Below, in pieces: positions 54,055 to 62,935 of a stretch of 64,000 nucleotides of DNA. The stretch's first letter is position 1; the number at the start of each line of letters is the position of its first letter. This stretch comes from Oleidesulfovibrio sp964593925 (GTDB taxonomy: Bacteria > Desulfobacterota > Desulfovibrionia > Desulfovibrionales > Desulfovibrionaceae), in assembly GCA_964593925.1 (NCBI GenBank), contig CAZQKM010000003.1:1-64000 (forward strand), written 5' to 3'. A program made the position numbers and the translations under genes. The notes beneath the pieces were generated by a model that worked only from the letters and a program-made list of their open reading frames with translations, was not told where the DNA came from and did not search any database.

Positions 54055-54567
54055 ATGTCTGGTCGATATAGATTGAATGATGTTTTTGGGTATGTGCTAC
54101 ACTATGTTGTGGGCTGTACCGCAGGTATATTTCTGCTTTTTGCCCTGACTGCCAATGCTGCTGCGGAGCCCCCGGCAGGCAAGAGCCTGCCGGATACTCC
54201 TGCGGGTGCTGCTGACAGAAGCACGCCTGTTACCGTTGAGCATGATGGTGCAGACACTGCTGGAGCCAGGTTGGCCTTTGAGTTGAAAGAGCTGTTCAAC
54301 AGCGCGGGGTTGTTTCGGCTGACGGAAAAGGACGAGCCAAAGTACAGGCTTTTATTGTCGACCTTGCCGGAGTTTCCCTCACGGCCACAGGTGGGTTCTG
54401 TATATTGTGTGGTATGGGTGTATTCTGGCAGTGAAGGTACCTTGCGGCATTATCTGGCCCGCGATTTGGGGGTCGTTACCATGGAGACAGCCAGGGATGT
54501 GGCCCTCAAGCTGGTAGAGCGCAGCGACGGTATAGGGGTGAAGTATTCGTATCTATTTGACAATTAA
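54055..54567 (+). CDS. Exported protein of unknown function
   Basis: The 170-residue protein has an N-terminal signal or anchor (VLHYVVGCTAGIFLLFALTA, about residues 14-33, then NAAAEPP). A soluble alpha/beta domain follows: LAFELKELFNSAGLFRLTEK, PKYRLLLSTLPEFPSRP and a beta segment VYCVVWVYSG. GGAGG lies upstream of ATG 54055. I recognise no family. It sits 24 bases before the Usp gene on the same strand, so a stress-related role is possible but unproven. Confidence 0.68.
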   Translation: MSGRYRLNDVFGYVLHYVVGCTAGIFLLFALTANAAAEPPAGKSLPDTPAGAADRSTPVTVEHDGADTAGARLAFELKELFNSAGLFRLTEKDEPKYRLLLSTLPEFPSRPQVGSVYCVVWVYSGSEGTLRHYLARDLGVVTMETARDVALKLVERSDGIGVKYSYLFDN

Positions 54568-54591
54568 GGGCGATTGCCAAGGGGAGTAGAC

Positions 54592-55419
54592 ATGGAAAAA
54601 CGCCTGCTCATGGCTGTGGACGAAGACAGTACTTCCTCTTTGGGCATACGTTTTATAGGCGAATACTTTGATGACCTTGCGTCTTTTTGCCTGACTCTGC
54701 TGCATGTGATGCCGTGCCATGCAGATATGTACCATGAAGGTAACGCTGCCAAAAGCAAGGCGCAGGCGCTGTTGCAAAAGGCATATGGCTGCGCAGTATC
54801 TTGTGGTTTTTATGACAGGAATATTTTGCTGCAGCCGTTGCCCTGTCGCTATGGTGTGTTGCGGGATATCATCGAGACAGCCCACAGAGGTATGTACGAT
54901 GCTGTTGTCATAGGCAGCAGGTTCTTGAGCAGGATTGAGCGGCTATATGAACAAAGCGTGGGCAAGGGGCTGTTGTCTGAGGATATGGCCCCCCCTCTCT
55001 GGGTATGCCGTTCTTTTGAAAAAACACGTGGTAATGTTTTACTCTGCCTTGATGGCGGAGAGCCTGCCTATCGCATGGCCGACCATGTGGGGTTTATGTT
55101 GCGGAATTCTCCCCGGCATTCCATTACGATCCTGCACTGTGGCCCCCAGGGCGCGGAGGCCGAGCAGATCATCCGGAAAGGGCGAGAGAAGCTGCTGGTA
55201 AACGGTGTTGCAGCTGAGCGTATCGTGCCACGCATTTTGGATTGCCGCGACTATGCAGGCCAGATTTTGCGGATAGCTGAGGATGAGGGGTATGCCGTGG
55301 TTGCCATGGGCCATGACAGGCGCGTTCCGGTTTCGTTTCTAGACAGAGTGTTTGCCCGTTCCAGCGGGTTGTACCTTAAAGACAATATCCAGCAGTGCTC
55401 ACTGTGGGTGGGCCAGTAG
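54592..55419 (+). CDS. Tandem universal stress protein
   Basis: The 275-residue protein contains two Usp folds: the first from MEKRLLMAVDEDS to DAVVIGSRFLSRIERLYEQSVGK (about 1-130), the second from NVLLCLDGGEPAYRMADHV to VVAMGHDRRVPVSFL (about 140-265). The usual ATP-binding GX2GX9GS is only partly kept (IGSRFLSRIERL), so nucleotide binding is uncertain. AAGGGGAG precedes ATG 54592. It is followed 8 bases later by a PAS histidine kinase gene, suggesting a shared stress-signalling operon. Confidence 0.82.
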   Translation: MEKRLLMAVDEDSTSSLGIRFIGEYFDDLASFCLTLLHVMPCHADMYHEGNAAKSKAQALLQKAYGCAVSCGFYDRNILLQPLPCRYGVLRDIIETAHRGMYDAVVIGSRFLSRIERLYEQSVGKGLLSEDMAPPLWVCRSFEKTRGNVLLCLDGGEPAYRMADHVGFMLRNSPRHSITILHCGPQGAEAEQIIRKGREKLLVNGVAAERIVPRILDCRDYAGQILRIAEDEGYAVVAMGHDRRVPVSFLDRVFARSSGLYLKDNIQQCSLWVGQ

Positions 55420-55427
55420 GAGAGGGT

Positions 55428-56981
55428 GTGACAGACAAAAAGTCCGTTTCTGAAGCCATGCCACTCCGGCTTTCTGAAGAGCAGAAGGCCACACTGTTGC
55501 TGGATGTGGCACCTGTGGCCGCGTTTCTTGTGGCAGCAGACGGCGTATTGCTTGCCTGCAATGCCGCATTCCGAGGGCTTGTATCTGATGATGAGGCTGC
55601 ATTGTGTGGGCAGCCGTTGCGTGTGGTACTGGGAGGAATGCAGTGGCCGTTGCATGCTGATGCCCTGTGGCGGTGCGCACATCTGGGCAAGCCTGTGCGC
55701 TACGAGCTGGTGCGGGATGAAAACTGGTTGGTCTGCTCGTTGTATCCTGTGGCATCCGCAGAGAACACCGCGGGATATATTGCCGGGTACATGGTTGAAT
55801 TTTCTTCTGTGGTTTCCGGTAACACCGAGCGCTGGGTACCCCAGGATACGGCACGGCAAGAAGCAGACGCTCATGGGGCACAGGCGATTAGTGTACCTGC
55901 AAAGGAGCGGGCACATGCTCCCATGGCATATATTTCTTCGACGGGCCACATTCTGGAAGCAGGAGTCGCCCTGTGCAGGCTGTTGGGCAAGCAGCAGGAT
56001 GAGTTGCGCGGATGTGGCTTTGCAACATTGTTTCACCCCGGCGAGCAGGCCTCTGTGGGCAAGTACCTGCATGAAGGCTTGCATGCAGGAGTGGAAGGAC
56101 TTTTTTTTGAGGCCCGGCTGGACGTAGAAGACCCGGTGGCAAGGTGGTGCCGGGTGCATGTTTCCGGGTTGCGTACCGGAGACAGCAGACCGCTATGCGG
56201 TGTGGTGCTTGTAGAAGATGTTTCTGGAGAAAAGTCGCTGCATGTGGATTCCATGAGGGCAGGGCAGTTGGCTTCGCTGGGCGAACTTGCCGCAGGGGTG
56301 GCACATGAGGTCAACAACCCGGTAAACGGTATTATTAACTATGCACAGTTGCTGCTGGAGGCGGCACAAGAGCGCAAGGCCGCTTTTGAAGCAAATATTG
56401 CCCGGAACCTTATCAAAGAGGGCACACGCATAGCCCGCACCGTACACAATCTGTTATTTTTTGCCCGAGACCGCCGGCAAGACCGGACTCCGCTACGCGC
56501 TGAAGCCATATTGCAGGAGGCGCTTGATCTCATGCAGGCGCTGCTGCAACGCGAGGGCATTCTACTGGATATCAATGTTTCACAAGATCTTCCCATGGTC
56601 TATGGAAACAGGCGTGAACTACAGCAAGTCTATTTGAGTATCATCAGCAATGCGCGGCAAGCCTTGAACAGGCGATATGCCGCACCTTGTCCTGAAAAGC
56701 GTCTGGTAATCAAACTCTATGCCCGCCATGAACCGATACATGAGGTCGTTACGGAGTTTGTGGACCAGGGTGGAGGCATCTCACAGCATACCCGCGAGCT
56801 GATCGAAGCGGATTGTGTTTCCCCTGAGTCCATTGATACTGCGGGTGAGCTCCCGGGGCTTTGGCTTTCCATCAGCCGGAGCATTGTGAAAGAGCACCAA
56901 GGTGCCCTGGAGCTGGAGAGTGATTCACGTACGTATACCCGCGTGCTGGTCAGCCTGCCGGTGCTTAAGGGAGCAGAGTAA
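55428..56981 (+). CDS. PAS-domain sensor histidine kinase
   Basis: The 517-residue kinase is soluble by appearance. It has an N-terminal PAS (LDVAPVAAFLVAADGVLLAC, about residues 20-40), a second PAS (MAYISSTGHILEAGVALC, about 165-185), a HisKA H-box LGELAAGVAHEVNNPVNG with the phospho-His near residue 293, and an HATPase (LQQVYLSIISNARQAL, VDQGGGIS, GLWLSISRSIV). The start is a GTG at 55428 with AGGAGAGG upstream; a GTG at 55395 is in frame. The stop overlaps the ATG of the response regulator (TAATG), so the two are partners. Confidence 0.9.
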   Translation: MTDKKSVSEAMPLRLSEEQKATLLLDVAPVAAFLVAADGVLLACNAAFRGLVSDDEAALCGQPLRVVLGGMQWPLHADALWRCAHLGKPVRYELVRDENWLVCSLYPVASAENTAGYIAGYMVEFSSVVSGNTERWVPQDTARQEADAHGAQAISVPAKERAHAPMAYISSTGHILEAGVALCRLLGKQQDELRGCGFATLFHPGEQASVGKYLHEGLHAGVEGLFFEARLDVEDPVARWCRVHVSGLRTGDSRPLCGVVLVEDVSGEKSLHVDSMRAGQLASLGELAAGVAHEVNNPVNGIINYAQLLLEAAQERKAAFEANIARNLIKEGTRIARTVHNLLFFARDRRQDRTPLRAEAILQEALDLMQALLQREGILLDINVSQDLPMVYGNRRELQQVYLSIISNARQALNRRYAAPCPEKRLVIKLYARHEPIHEVVTEFVDQGGGISQHTRELIEADCVSPESIDTAGELPGLWLSISRSIVKEHQGALELESDSRTYTRVLVSLPVLKGAE

Positions 56982-58726
56982 TGGCCAGAGTACTGGTTAT
57001 TGATGATGAGGAGTCTATCTGCTTTACATTTAAGGTCTTTCTTTCTGCGGCTGGCCACACTGTAGAGAGCGCATCGTCATATGCAGATGCGTTGAAATGC
57101 ATTGAAGAGTTACGGCCGGACCTTATTTTTGCAGACATTCTGTTGGGTGGCCCCAGTGGCCTTGATCTGTTGCGTACCGTGCGTGAACGAAATCTTGCCG
57201 CACCGTTTGTGTTGATGACGGGTGATCCCAGTGTGGATAGCGCTGTGGAAGCAGTGGCTTTGGGTGCGTTTCAGTATCTTTGCAAGCCGGTGGACAAAGA
57301 TACCTTGCTCCAATCCACTGACATGGCTTTGCGTCATAAGCGTCTTATTGATGAAAAGTGTCGGCTGGAAAAAGAAAAAGATGCCCTGCGCAGCCACCTG
57401 GAGGCTGTGTTCAATGCAGTGCCGGATGCCATTGTCACTGTGACGCGAGACTATACAGTCTTAAGCGCCAATGATGCGTCTCGTCATATTTTGGGCATTG
57501 ATCCTGAGGCCGCACAGGGCAAGCCGTGCGTAAAGGCCCTTGGGCCGGCAGCAGCAGTGTGTATGCCATTGTTGATAGAGGCATTGGGCGGGCAATGCAT
57601 TGTGCAGCACAACAGCGCAGTGGTGGGGACAGAGCCAGAAGAGGTCATTGTGGACCTGCGGGCTGTGCCGTTGAGCATACCCCCGGGAATGCTGCCGGAT
57701 GGGCAGGAAGGAGAAGATGCCGGAGTCATGCTCATGGCCCGCGACATGACGCGCATTGTCGGGCTGGAGCGGGCGTTGGAGGCACACTGTTCTCGCCCCA
57801 GGATGGTTGGCGGCAGCAGCGCAATGCGTAAGGTTATGCGCCTGGTGGAGGGGCTGGCGCACACGGACACCACTGTGTTAATCAGTGGCGAGAGCGGCAC
57901 CGGCAAGGAGCTGGTTGCGGATGCCTTGCACTATGGTGGCCCCCGTGCAGTAGGGCCTTTTATCAAGGTAAATTGCTCGGCACTTTCCGAAAACTTATTG
58001 GAAAGTGAATTGTTTGGGCATGTACGCGGAGCATTTACCGGTGCGACCAGGGGCCGCATGGGCCGTATCCAGATGGCGCATGGTGGTACGCTGTTTTTGG
58101 ATGAAATAGGCGACATCTCTCCCTCGGTACAGGTAAAACTGTTACGGGTACTACAGGAAAAGGTAATCGAGCGCGTGGGCGATGTGCACCCCGTCAAGGT
58201 GGATGTACGTGTGGTTGCCGCTACCAACAGAAACCTACGTGAGCTTGTCGCACAAAATCTGTTCCGCGAAGATTTGTACTATCGTCTGAAGGTTGTGGAA
58301 GTGCTGCTTCCTCCATTGCGCGATCGCCATGATGATGTATTATTGCTGGCAGAGTATTTTACCAAGGAATTTAATGCACACTTTCGGCGAGATGTGACAG
58401 GGTTTGACCACCAAGCCCAGCGGCTGATGCTAGAGTATGCATGGCCCGGCAATGTGCGTGAGTTGCGGCATGCAGTGGAACATGCCTTTGTCATGAGCAG
58501 CGGCAACATCATGGCTGCATCGGTTCTTCCTGCTGAGATACTTCAGAGTTCTGGCGTTGAAAATGCCATGGACGATGACCTGGCTGTGCAAGACCCGGAG
58601 CAGGCCTGGGAAAATCGTCTTGATGCCGTATTGAAAGAAGCGGGAGGCAACAAGGCCAAGGCTGCCCGTATCCTTGGTATTTCGCGTCAGACAATCTATC
58701 GTAAACTGCGTGGGCGCGGTATGTGA
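56981..58726 (+). CDS. Sigma-54-dependent response regulator with PAS domain
   Basis: This 581-residue NtrC-type activator has a receiver domain (VLVIDDEES, phospho-Asp about residue 52 in LIFADILLG, LMTGD, CKPVD), a PAS domain (VFNAVPDAIVTVTRDYTVLSA, about 140-160), an AAA+ ATPase (GESGTGKE, canonical GAFTGA, GGTLFLDEIGDIS) and a Fis-type HTH (NKAKAARILGISRQTIYRKL). It is translationally coupled to its kinase and to the upstream Usp gene. It should activate sigma-54 promoters; the targets are not visible here. Confidence 0.94.
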   Translation: MARVLVIDDEESICFTFKVFLSAAGHTVESASSYADALKCIEELRPDLIFADILLGGPSGLDLLRTVRERNLAAPFVLMTGDPSVDSAVEAVALGAFQYLCKPVDKDTLLQSTDMALRHKRLIDEKCRLEKEKDALRSHLEAVFNAVPDAIVTVTRDYTVLSANDASRHILGIDPEAAQGKPCVKALGPAAAVCMPLLIEALGGQCIVQHNSAVVGTEPEEVIVDLRAVPLSIPPGMLPDGQEGEDAGVMLMARDMTRIVGLERALEAHCSRPRMVGGSSAMRKVMRLVEGLAHTDTTVLISGESGTGKELVADALHYGGPRAVGPFIKVNCSALSENLLESELFGHVRGAFTGATRGRMGRIQMAHGGTLFLDEIGDISPSVQVKLLRVLQEKVIERVGDVHPVKVDVRVVAATNRNLRELVAQNLFREDLYYRLKVVEVLLPPLRDRHDDVLLLAEYFTKEFNAHFRRDVTGFDHQAQRLMLEYAWPGNVRELRHAVEHAFVMSSGNIMAASVLPAEILQSSGVENAMDDDLAVQDPEQAWENRLDAVLKEAGGNKAKAARILGISRQTIYRKLRGRGM

Positions 58727-59171
58727 GTGCAATGCGGGCACCATTCTGCCGCCGGGGTCCTTCTGGCATCGTACTGTAGATTCCTGCCTGATATAGTTTA
58801 AAATTACGGCATGGTGTGCCGGCTCCTGCATGCGCTTGTTGCAAAAGTGCACTGCCTTTTGTCTGTACTGCGGCGTGTGCGCGCACGTGTGCCGGGCCGA
58901 AATCATGGTATTTTGCGCTATCACAGCAAAGCATTTTTTACACCGGGGGGGATGGTAACCTTCTGCTCAATATACGTATGTGCCCTCTAGTTTGCATTGC
59001 CGCCCAACTGATGCCGCAATATCGTGGGGCGTACGGAGCCAGGATAAAACCAGCTATGATGGGTTTTTAATGGACAAAATAGTCTGTTTTTGGGTACATG
59101 TTTTCTGGTAAAGAGATGTTCAGGTGCTGTAATTACTTATGCAGACAGATAATGACCAGGAGGGATGACAC
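58727..59171. other. Intergenic region upstream of tupABC
   Basis: About 440 bases without a gene. It must hold the tup promoter. I looked for a ModE/TunR-like dyad and a sigma-54 element and found neither with confidence. Confidence 0.4.
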
Positions 59172-59987
59172 ATGCGAACTCTAATGCTTCTTATGATATT
59201 TTTGGTAGGGTTTGCCAATGTGGCCACTGCGGAATCACCCCGGGTACTGATGATGGCAACCACTACAAGCACAGACAATACCGGCTTGTTGGATATGCTT
59301 GCGCCAGCGTTTACGAAAGACACTGGCATTGCACTGCGCTGGGTCGCAACGGGTACTGGTAATGCGCTGAAAATGGGAGAAAACTGCGACGTTGATGTGC
59401 TGCTTGTGCATGCGCCCGAAGCTGAAATGGCTTTTGTGGAATCCGGCTTTGGCGTGGACCGCAGCCAAGTGATGTATAATGATTTTGTGATCATCGGCCC
59501 TGCCTCTGACCCGGTGGGAATAAAAGGTTTGAGCGTGGTTGAAGCCCTGAGCAAGCTTGCTGCACGGAGCGGTATGTTTCTTAGCCGTGGAGATAATTCC
59601 GGCACGCACAAGATGGAAAAAAAGTTATGGAAAATGACGGCAAACACCATGCCTGATACAGAGTCATGGTACGTGCAGACAGGGCAGGGTATGCTACAGA
59701 CCATCCATATAGCCGCTGAAAAGTCCGGCTACACCATGACGGACCGTGGTACATATATCAAATACGAGGCCTCTGTGGCTAATGCTCCACTGCACGTGCT
59801 GGTAGAGGGCGATACCTCACTCTTCAACCAGTACAGCGTCATTGCGGTAAACCCTGCGCACTGCCCCGATGCCCAAAAGGAGAGTGCAGACACGTTCATA
59901 CATTGGGTGGCAAGCCCTGAGGTGCAAAAAAACATTGGTGATTTCAAGCTACTGGGCAAGACGATGTTCATCCCCAATGCAGAATAA
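59172..59987 (+). CDS. tupA: Tungstate ABC transporter substrate-binding protein TupA
   Basis: TupA binds tungstate in the periplasm with high selectivity. The 271 residues have a signal peptide (LMLLMIFLVGFANVATAES) and the anion-binding ATTTSTDNTGLLD (about 30-42) typical of TupA rather than ModA, then GTGNALKMGENCDVDVLLVH, LSRGDNSGTHKMEKKLW and EGDTSLFNQYSVIAVNP. AGGAGGGA precedes the ATG. It starts the tupABC operon. Confidence 0.95.
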   Translation: MRTLMLLMIFLVGFANVATAESPRVLMMATTTSTDNTGLLDMLAPAFTKDTGIALRWVATGTGNALKMGENCDVDVLLVHAPEAEMAFVESGFGVDRSQVMYNDFVIIGPASDPVGIKGLSVVEALSKLAARSGMFLSRGDNSGTHKMEKKLWKMTANTMPDTESWYVQTGQGMLQTIHIAAEKSGYTMTDRGTYIKYEASVANAPLHVLVEGDTSLFNQYSVIAVNPAHCPDAQKESADTFIHWVASPEVQKNIGDFKLLGKTMFIPNAE

Positions 59988-60125
59988 CCGTCCATGGCCT
60001 GCGTGGGGTATGAGAGTGGAAAATGGTATGGAGGGACGGTTTGTCCCTCTTGTCATTTCTTGTCATATGACGGTATTTTTTAGTCCTTGCCACTGTTTTT
60101 CAGAGCGATATTCCAGGACAACGTT

Positions 60126-60824
60126 ATGAGTTTTATTCTGGATGGAGTGGGACAGGCATTCACCTTGCTGCTGGCGGGGCACCCTGAAACCTGGTCTGCG
60201 GTGTATGCTACGGTAACAGTGACCACCATGTCTGTGGCGGCCAGTGTACTTTTTGGAGCGCCCTTGGGTTTTTTGCTTGGGTATTGTTCCTTTCCGGGCA
60301 AGCGGATTGTACGTATGTTGGCGGACACGCTGCTTGCTTTTCCCACGGTGGTTATCGGGCTTGTGGTATACGCCATGTTGTCCGCCAAAGGTCCGTTGGG
60401 CGGGTGGGGGCTTTTGTTCACCCTGCCCGGTGTTGCCATTGGCCAGACCTTACTGGGCTTGCCCATGGTCATAGCGCTTACAGCCAATGCCGTGGAATAC
60501 GCTGACAGCAGGCTGCGAGACACGTTACGCACACTTGGGGCTTCTGGGGGGCAGCTGTTGCGTGCCATGCTCTGGGAGGTGCGTTATCACCTGCTGTTGG
60601 CCGCTGTTGCGGCCTATGGCCGTATTGTTTCTGAGGTGGGGATATCCATGATGGTGGGGGGCAATATCAAGTGGCATACCCGCACCATTACCACTGCCAT
60701 TGCGTTGGAAACAGGTAAAGGTGAGTTTGCAATGGCTATTGCACTGGGAGTGGTGTTGATGGTCATTGCCTTTGGGGTAAATCTGTCTCTTGCAGGCTTG
60801 AAGCGGCGGGCAACGGTGTGTTAG
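60126..60824 (+). CDS. tupB: Tungstate ABC transporter permease TupB
   Basis: TupB (232 residues) is the membrane channel of the tungstate importer. About five hydrophobic segments and the EAA-type loop DTLRTLGASGGQLLRAMLWE (about 145-165) mark it as an ABC permease. It resembles molybdate/tungstate/sulfate permeases. ATG 60126 has AGGA upstream. The gap to tupA is about 140 bases. Confidence 0.92.
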   Translation: MSFILDGVGQAFTLLLAGHPETWSAVYATVTVTTMSVAASVLFGAPLGFLLGYCSFPGKRIVRMLADTLLAFPTVVIGLVVYAMLSAKGPLGGWGLLFTLPGVAIGQTLLGLPMVIALTANAVEYADSRLRDTLRTLGASGGQLLRAMLWEVRYHLLLAAVAAYGRIVSEVGISMMVGGNIKWHTRTITTAIALETGKGEFAMAIALGVVLMVIAFGVNLSLAGLKRRATVC

Positions 60825-60841
60825 CCGAAAAGGCGATAGAC

Positions 60842-61504
60842 ATGCGAAATATCTATCAACTGCGCAATGTGTCGTGGTGCCATACGGGGTGCGACGGAGT
60901 ACGGCATACTGCACTTTCCCTGGACAATTTTGCCATACGCCAGGGAGAGATCGTGGGCGTCAGCGGTGCCAACGGCAGTGGCAAGTCCACGCTTTTGCGT
61001 CTGCTGGCATTTTTGGAAACGCCCTCCACAGGAGATATTTTGTTCAGGGGCAGGTGTGTGGCGGCAGATGACCTTAAAGCCAGGCGGCAGGTGACACTGC
61101 TGACTCAGGAACCGTACCTTTTGCACCGCACTGTGGCGGCCAATGTGGCATATGGGCTGAAGGCCCGTGGGCAGGCTGTCTCACAGGAGTCCCTTGCCAG
61201 GGAGCTTGAACGCGTACGGCTTGATCCGGATGAGTTTTTGCCGCGTCAATGGTTTCAACTTTCTGGCGGCGAGACACAGCGCGTGGCGTTGGCAGCAAGG
61301 CTTGTATTGCGCCCGCGCGTGTTGCTGCTGGATGAGCCTACAGCATCGCTGGATGAAGACAGCTCGCTGGCAGTGCGCCAGGCCGTGCAGGAAGAGCGCG
61401 AAAAGCGGGGAACGACGCTGGTCATTGTTTCTCATGACTTGCCGTGGTTGGGGCATGTTGCAGACCGTATCATTCGACTGTGCAAAGGGCACATGGTAGC
61501 GTAG
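60842..61504 (+). CDS. tupC: Tungstate ABC transporter ATPase TupC
   Basis: TupC (220 residues) energises tungstate import. It has Walker A GANGSGKST, a Q-loop at LLTQEPYLLH, the signature LSGGETQR, Walker B VLLLDEPTASLD and the switch SHDLPW. The start ATG 60842 follows AAGG; a GTG at 60818 overlapping the tupB stop is the alternative. A terminator follows, so tupABC ends here. Confidence 0.94.
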   Translation: MRNIYQLRNVSWCHTGCDGVRHTALSLDNFAIRQGEIVGVSGANGSGKSTLLRLLAFLETPSTGDILFRGRCVAADDLKARRQVTLLTQEPYLLHRTVAANVAYGLKARGQAVSQESLARELERVRLDPDEFLPRQWFQLSGGETQRVALAARLVLRPRVLLLDEPTASLDEDSSLAVRQAVQEEREKRGTTLVIVSHDLPWLGHVADRIIRLCKGHMVA

Positions 61505-61512
61505 GGGGAATG

Positions 61513-61548
61513 GCCTTGCCTGGATGGCAGGGCAAAGATATTTTTTTT
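61513..61548 (+). terminator. Intrinsic terminator of tupABC
   Basis: GCCTTGCC pairs with GGCAGGGC (8 bp, one G-U) over a TGGAT loop and is followed by AAAGATA and eight T residues on the plus strand. It begins 9 bases after the tupC stop. Confidence 0.75.
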
Positions 61549-61669
61549 GCCGTTGTGATCGTATGTCTGCGGCAGTAGGGTGCCCCTGCATGGTGCAATG
61601 CCGCGCGCAGGTTGCCCGCATGCAATCCGGCACTGTATGGTTTTTGTGAGAGACTGTTTTGGTGGGAGA

Positions 61670-62935
61670 ATGAAAACAGGTTTTTTTAATGTACTGGATG
61701 TAAAGACGGTCATCGAACGTCTTTGTGCCGTTGCCCCCATGCCGCAAGAACAGGTGCTTCTGGATAAGGCAGATGGGCGGGTGCTTGCGAATGCGGTATA
61801 TAGCGCAGAGGATTTGCCACTTGCGCATCGTTCCTGCATGGATGGGTATGCCGTGCGCGCTACAGACTTATTTGGCGCTTCTGAAAGTAGTCCCACATAT
61901 CTTGAGTCTGTGGGATCAGTTCCCGTGGATCAGGTCGCAGGGTTTGTCCTCCGTCCCGGACAATGCAGCGCCATTGTAACCGGCGGCATCTTGCCGCAGG
62001 GGGCAGACGCTGTCATCATGGTGGAGCATACGCAGGAGATGGGGGCAGGGACCATTGAGATGTGTAAGTCACTGGCTCCATATGAGAATGTCATGATACA
62101 GGGCGAAGACGCTTCTGCCGGTAAGGTGGCCTTGGAAGCGGGTACCGTATTGCGACCGCAGGAAATTGGGTTGCTTGCCGGGTTGGGCATTTTGTCTGTA
62201 ACGGTACATGGTAGCCCTCGGGTGGGTATTTTTTCTACGGGTGACGAGGTTGTGCCCGTGCATGAAACACCCCGCGTGGGGCAAGTGCGTGACATAAATT
62301 CTCATACATTACAGGCAATGGTGCAGCGTTCAGCAGGGTATGCCACTTGCTACGGTATCGTGCAGGATTCGTGTGAGGCCATTACAACCATGCTCACGCG
62401 TGCAGCGGCAGAAAATGATGTGGTGTTGCTTTCCGGTGGCAGTTCCGTGGGGGTCCGCGACTTGACCATGGCAGCGCTGGAGTCGTTGCCCGATGCGGTG
62501 GTGATTACTCATGGTGTTGCCATAAGCCCCGGCAAGCCGCTTATTTTGGCCTCGGTGCCTACCCCCAGGGGGCACTGCGTCATCTGGGGGCTACCTGGGC
62601 AGGTAACGTCAGCACAAGTGGTCATGTTTGTGCTGGGCATGCCTTTTTTACGTCATCTTGCAGGAGAGCAAACCCCCTTTGATCAGACCCTGTGGCCGGC
62701 ACGGCGTGCACGGTTGGCACACAACCTGGCTTCCAGGCAAGGGCGTGAGGATTATGTACGAATTATGGTGCAACAGGGTGAAGATGCCCTACCCCTGGCA
62801 GTACCGGTAACTGGGAAATCAGGTTTGCTGCGTACCATGCTACAGGCGCAGGGGGTGATACGTATTCCTGCCGCCAGTGAAGGTCTGGATGCCGGTAGAG
62901 AGGTGGATGTATTGTTGTTTGGGGGGAGTCGTTGA
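61670..62935 (+). CDS. moeA: Molybdopterin molybdenumtransferase MoeA
   Basis: MoeA inserts molybdate, or tungstate in some organisms, into adenylated pterin. The 421 residues show SCMDGYAVRATDL (about 58-70), AIVTGGILPQGADAVIMVEH (about 100-119), FSTGDEVVPVHETPRVGQ and LSGGSSVGVRDLT (about 258-270), and a C-terminal domain. ATG 61670 follows GGTGGGAG. It lies right behind tupABC but beyond a terminator, so it has its own promoter. Two MoeA forms for Mo and W exist in some anaerobes; which one this is cannot be told. Confidence 0.95.
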   Translation: MKTGFFNVLDVKTVIERLCAVAPMPQEQVLLDKADGRVLANAVYSAEDLPLAHRSCMDGYAVRATDLFGASESSPTYLESVGSVPVDQVAGFVLRPGQCSAIVTGGILPQGADAVIMVEHTQEMGAGTIEMCKSLAPYENVMIQGEDASAGKVALEAGTVLRPQEIGLLAGLGILSVTVHGSPRVGIFSTGDEVVPVHETPRVGQVRDINSHTLQAMVQRSAGYATCYGIVQDSCEAITTMLTRAAAENDVVLLSGGSSVGVRDLTMAALESLPDAVVITHGVAISPGKPLILASVPTPRGHCVIWGLPGQVTSAQVVMFVLGMPFLRHLAGEQTPFDQTLWPARRARLAHNLASRQGREDYVRIMVQQGEDALPLAVPVTGKSGLLRTMLQAQGVIRIPAASEGLDAGREVDVLLFGGSR

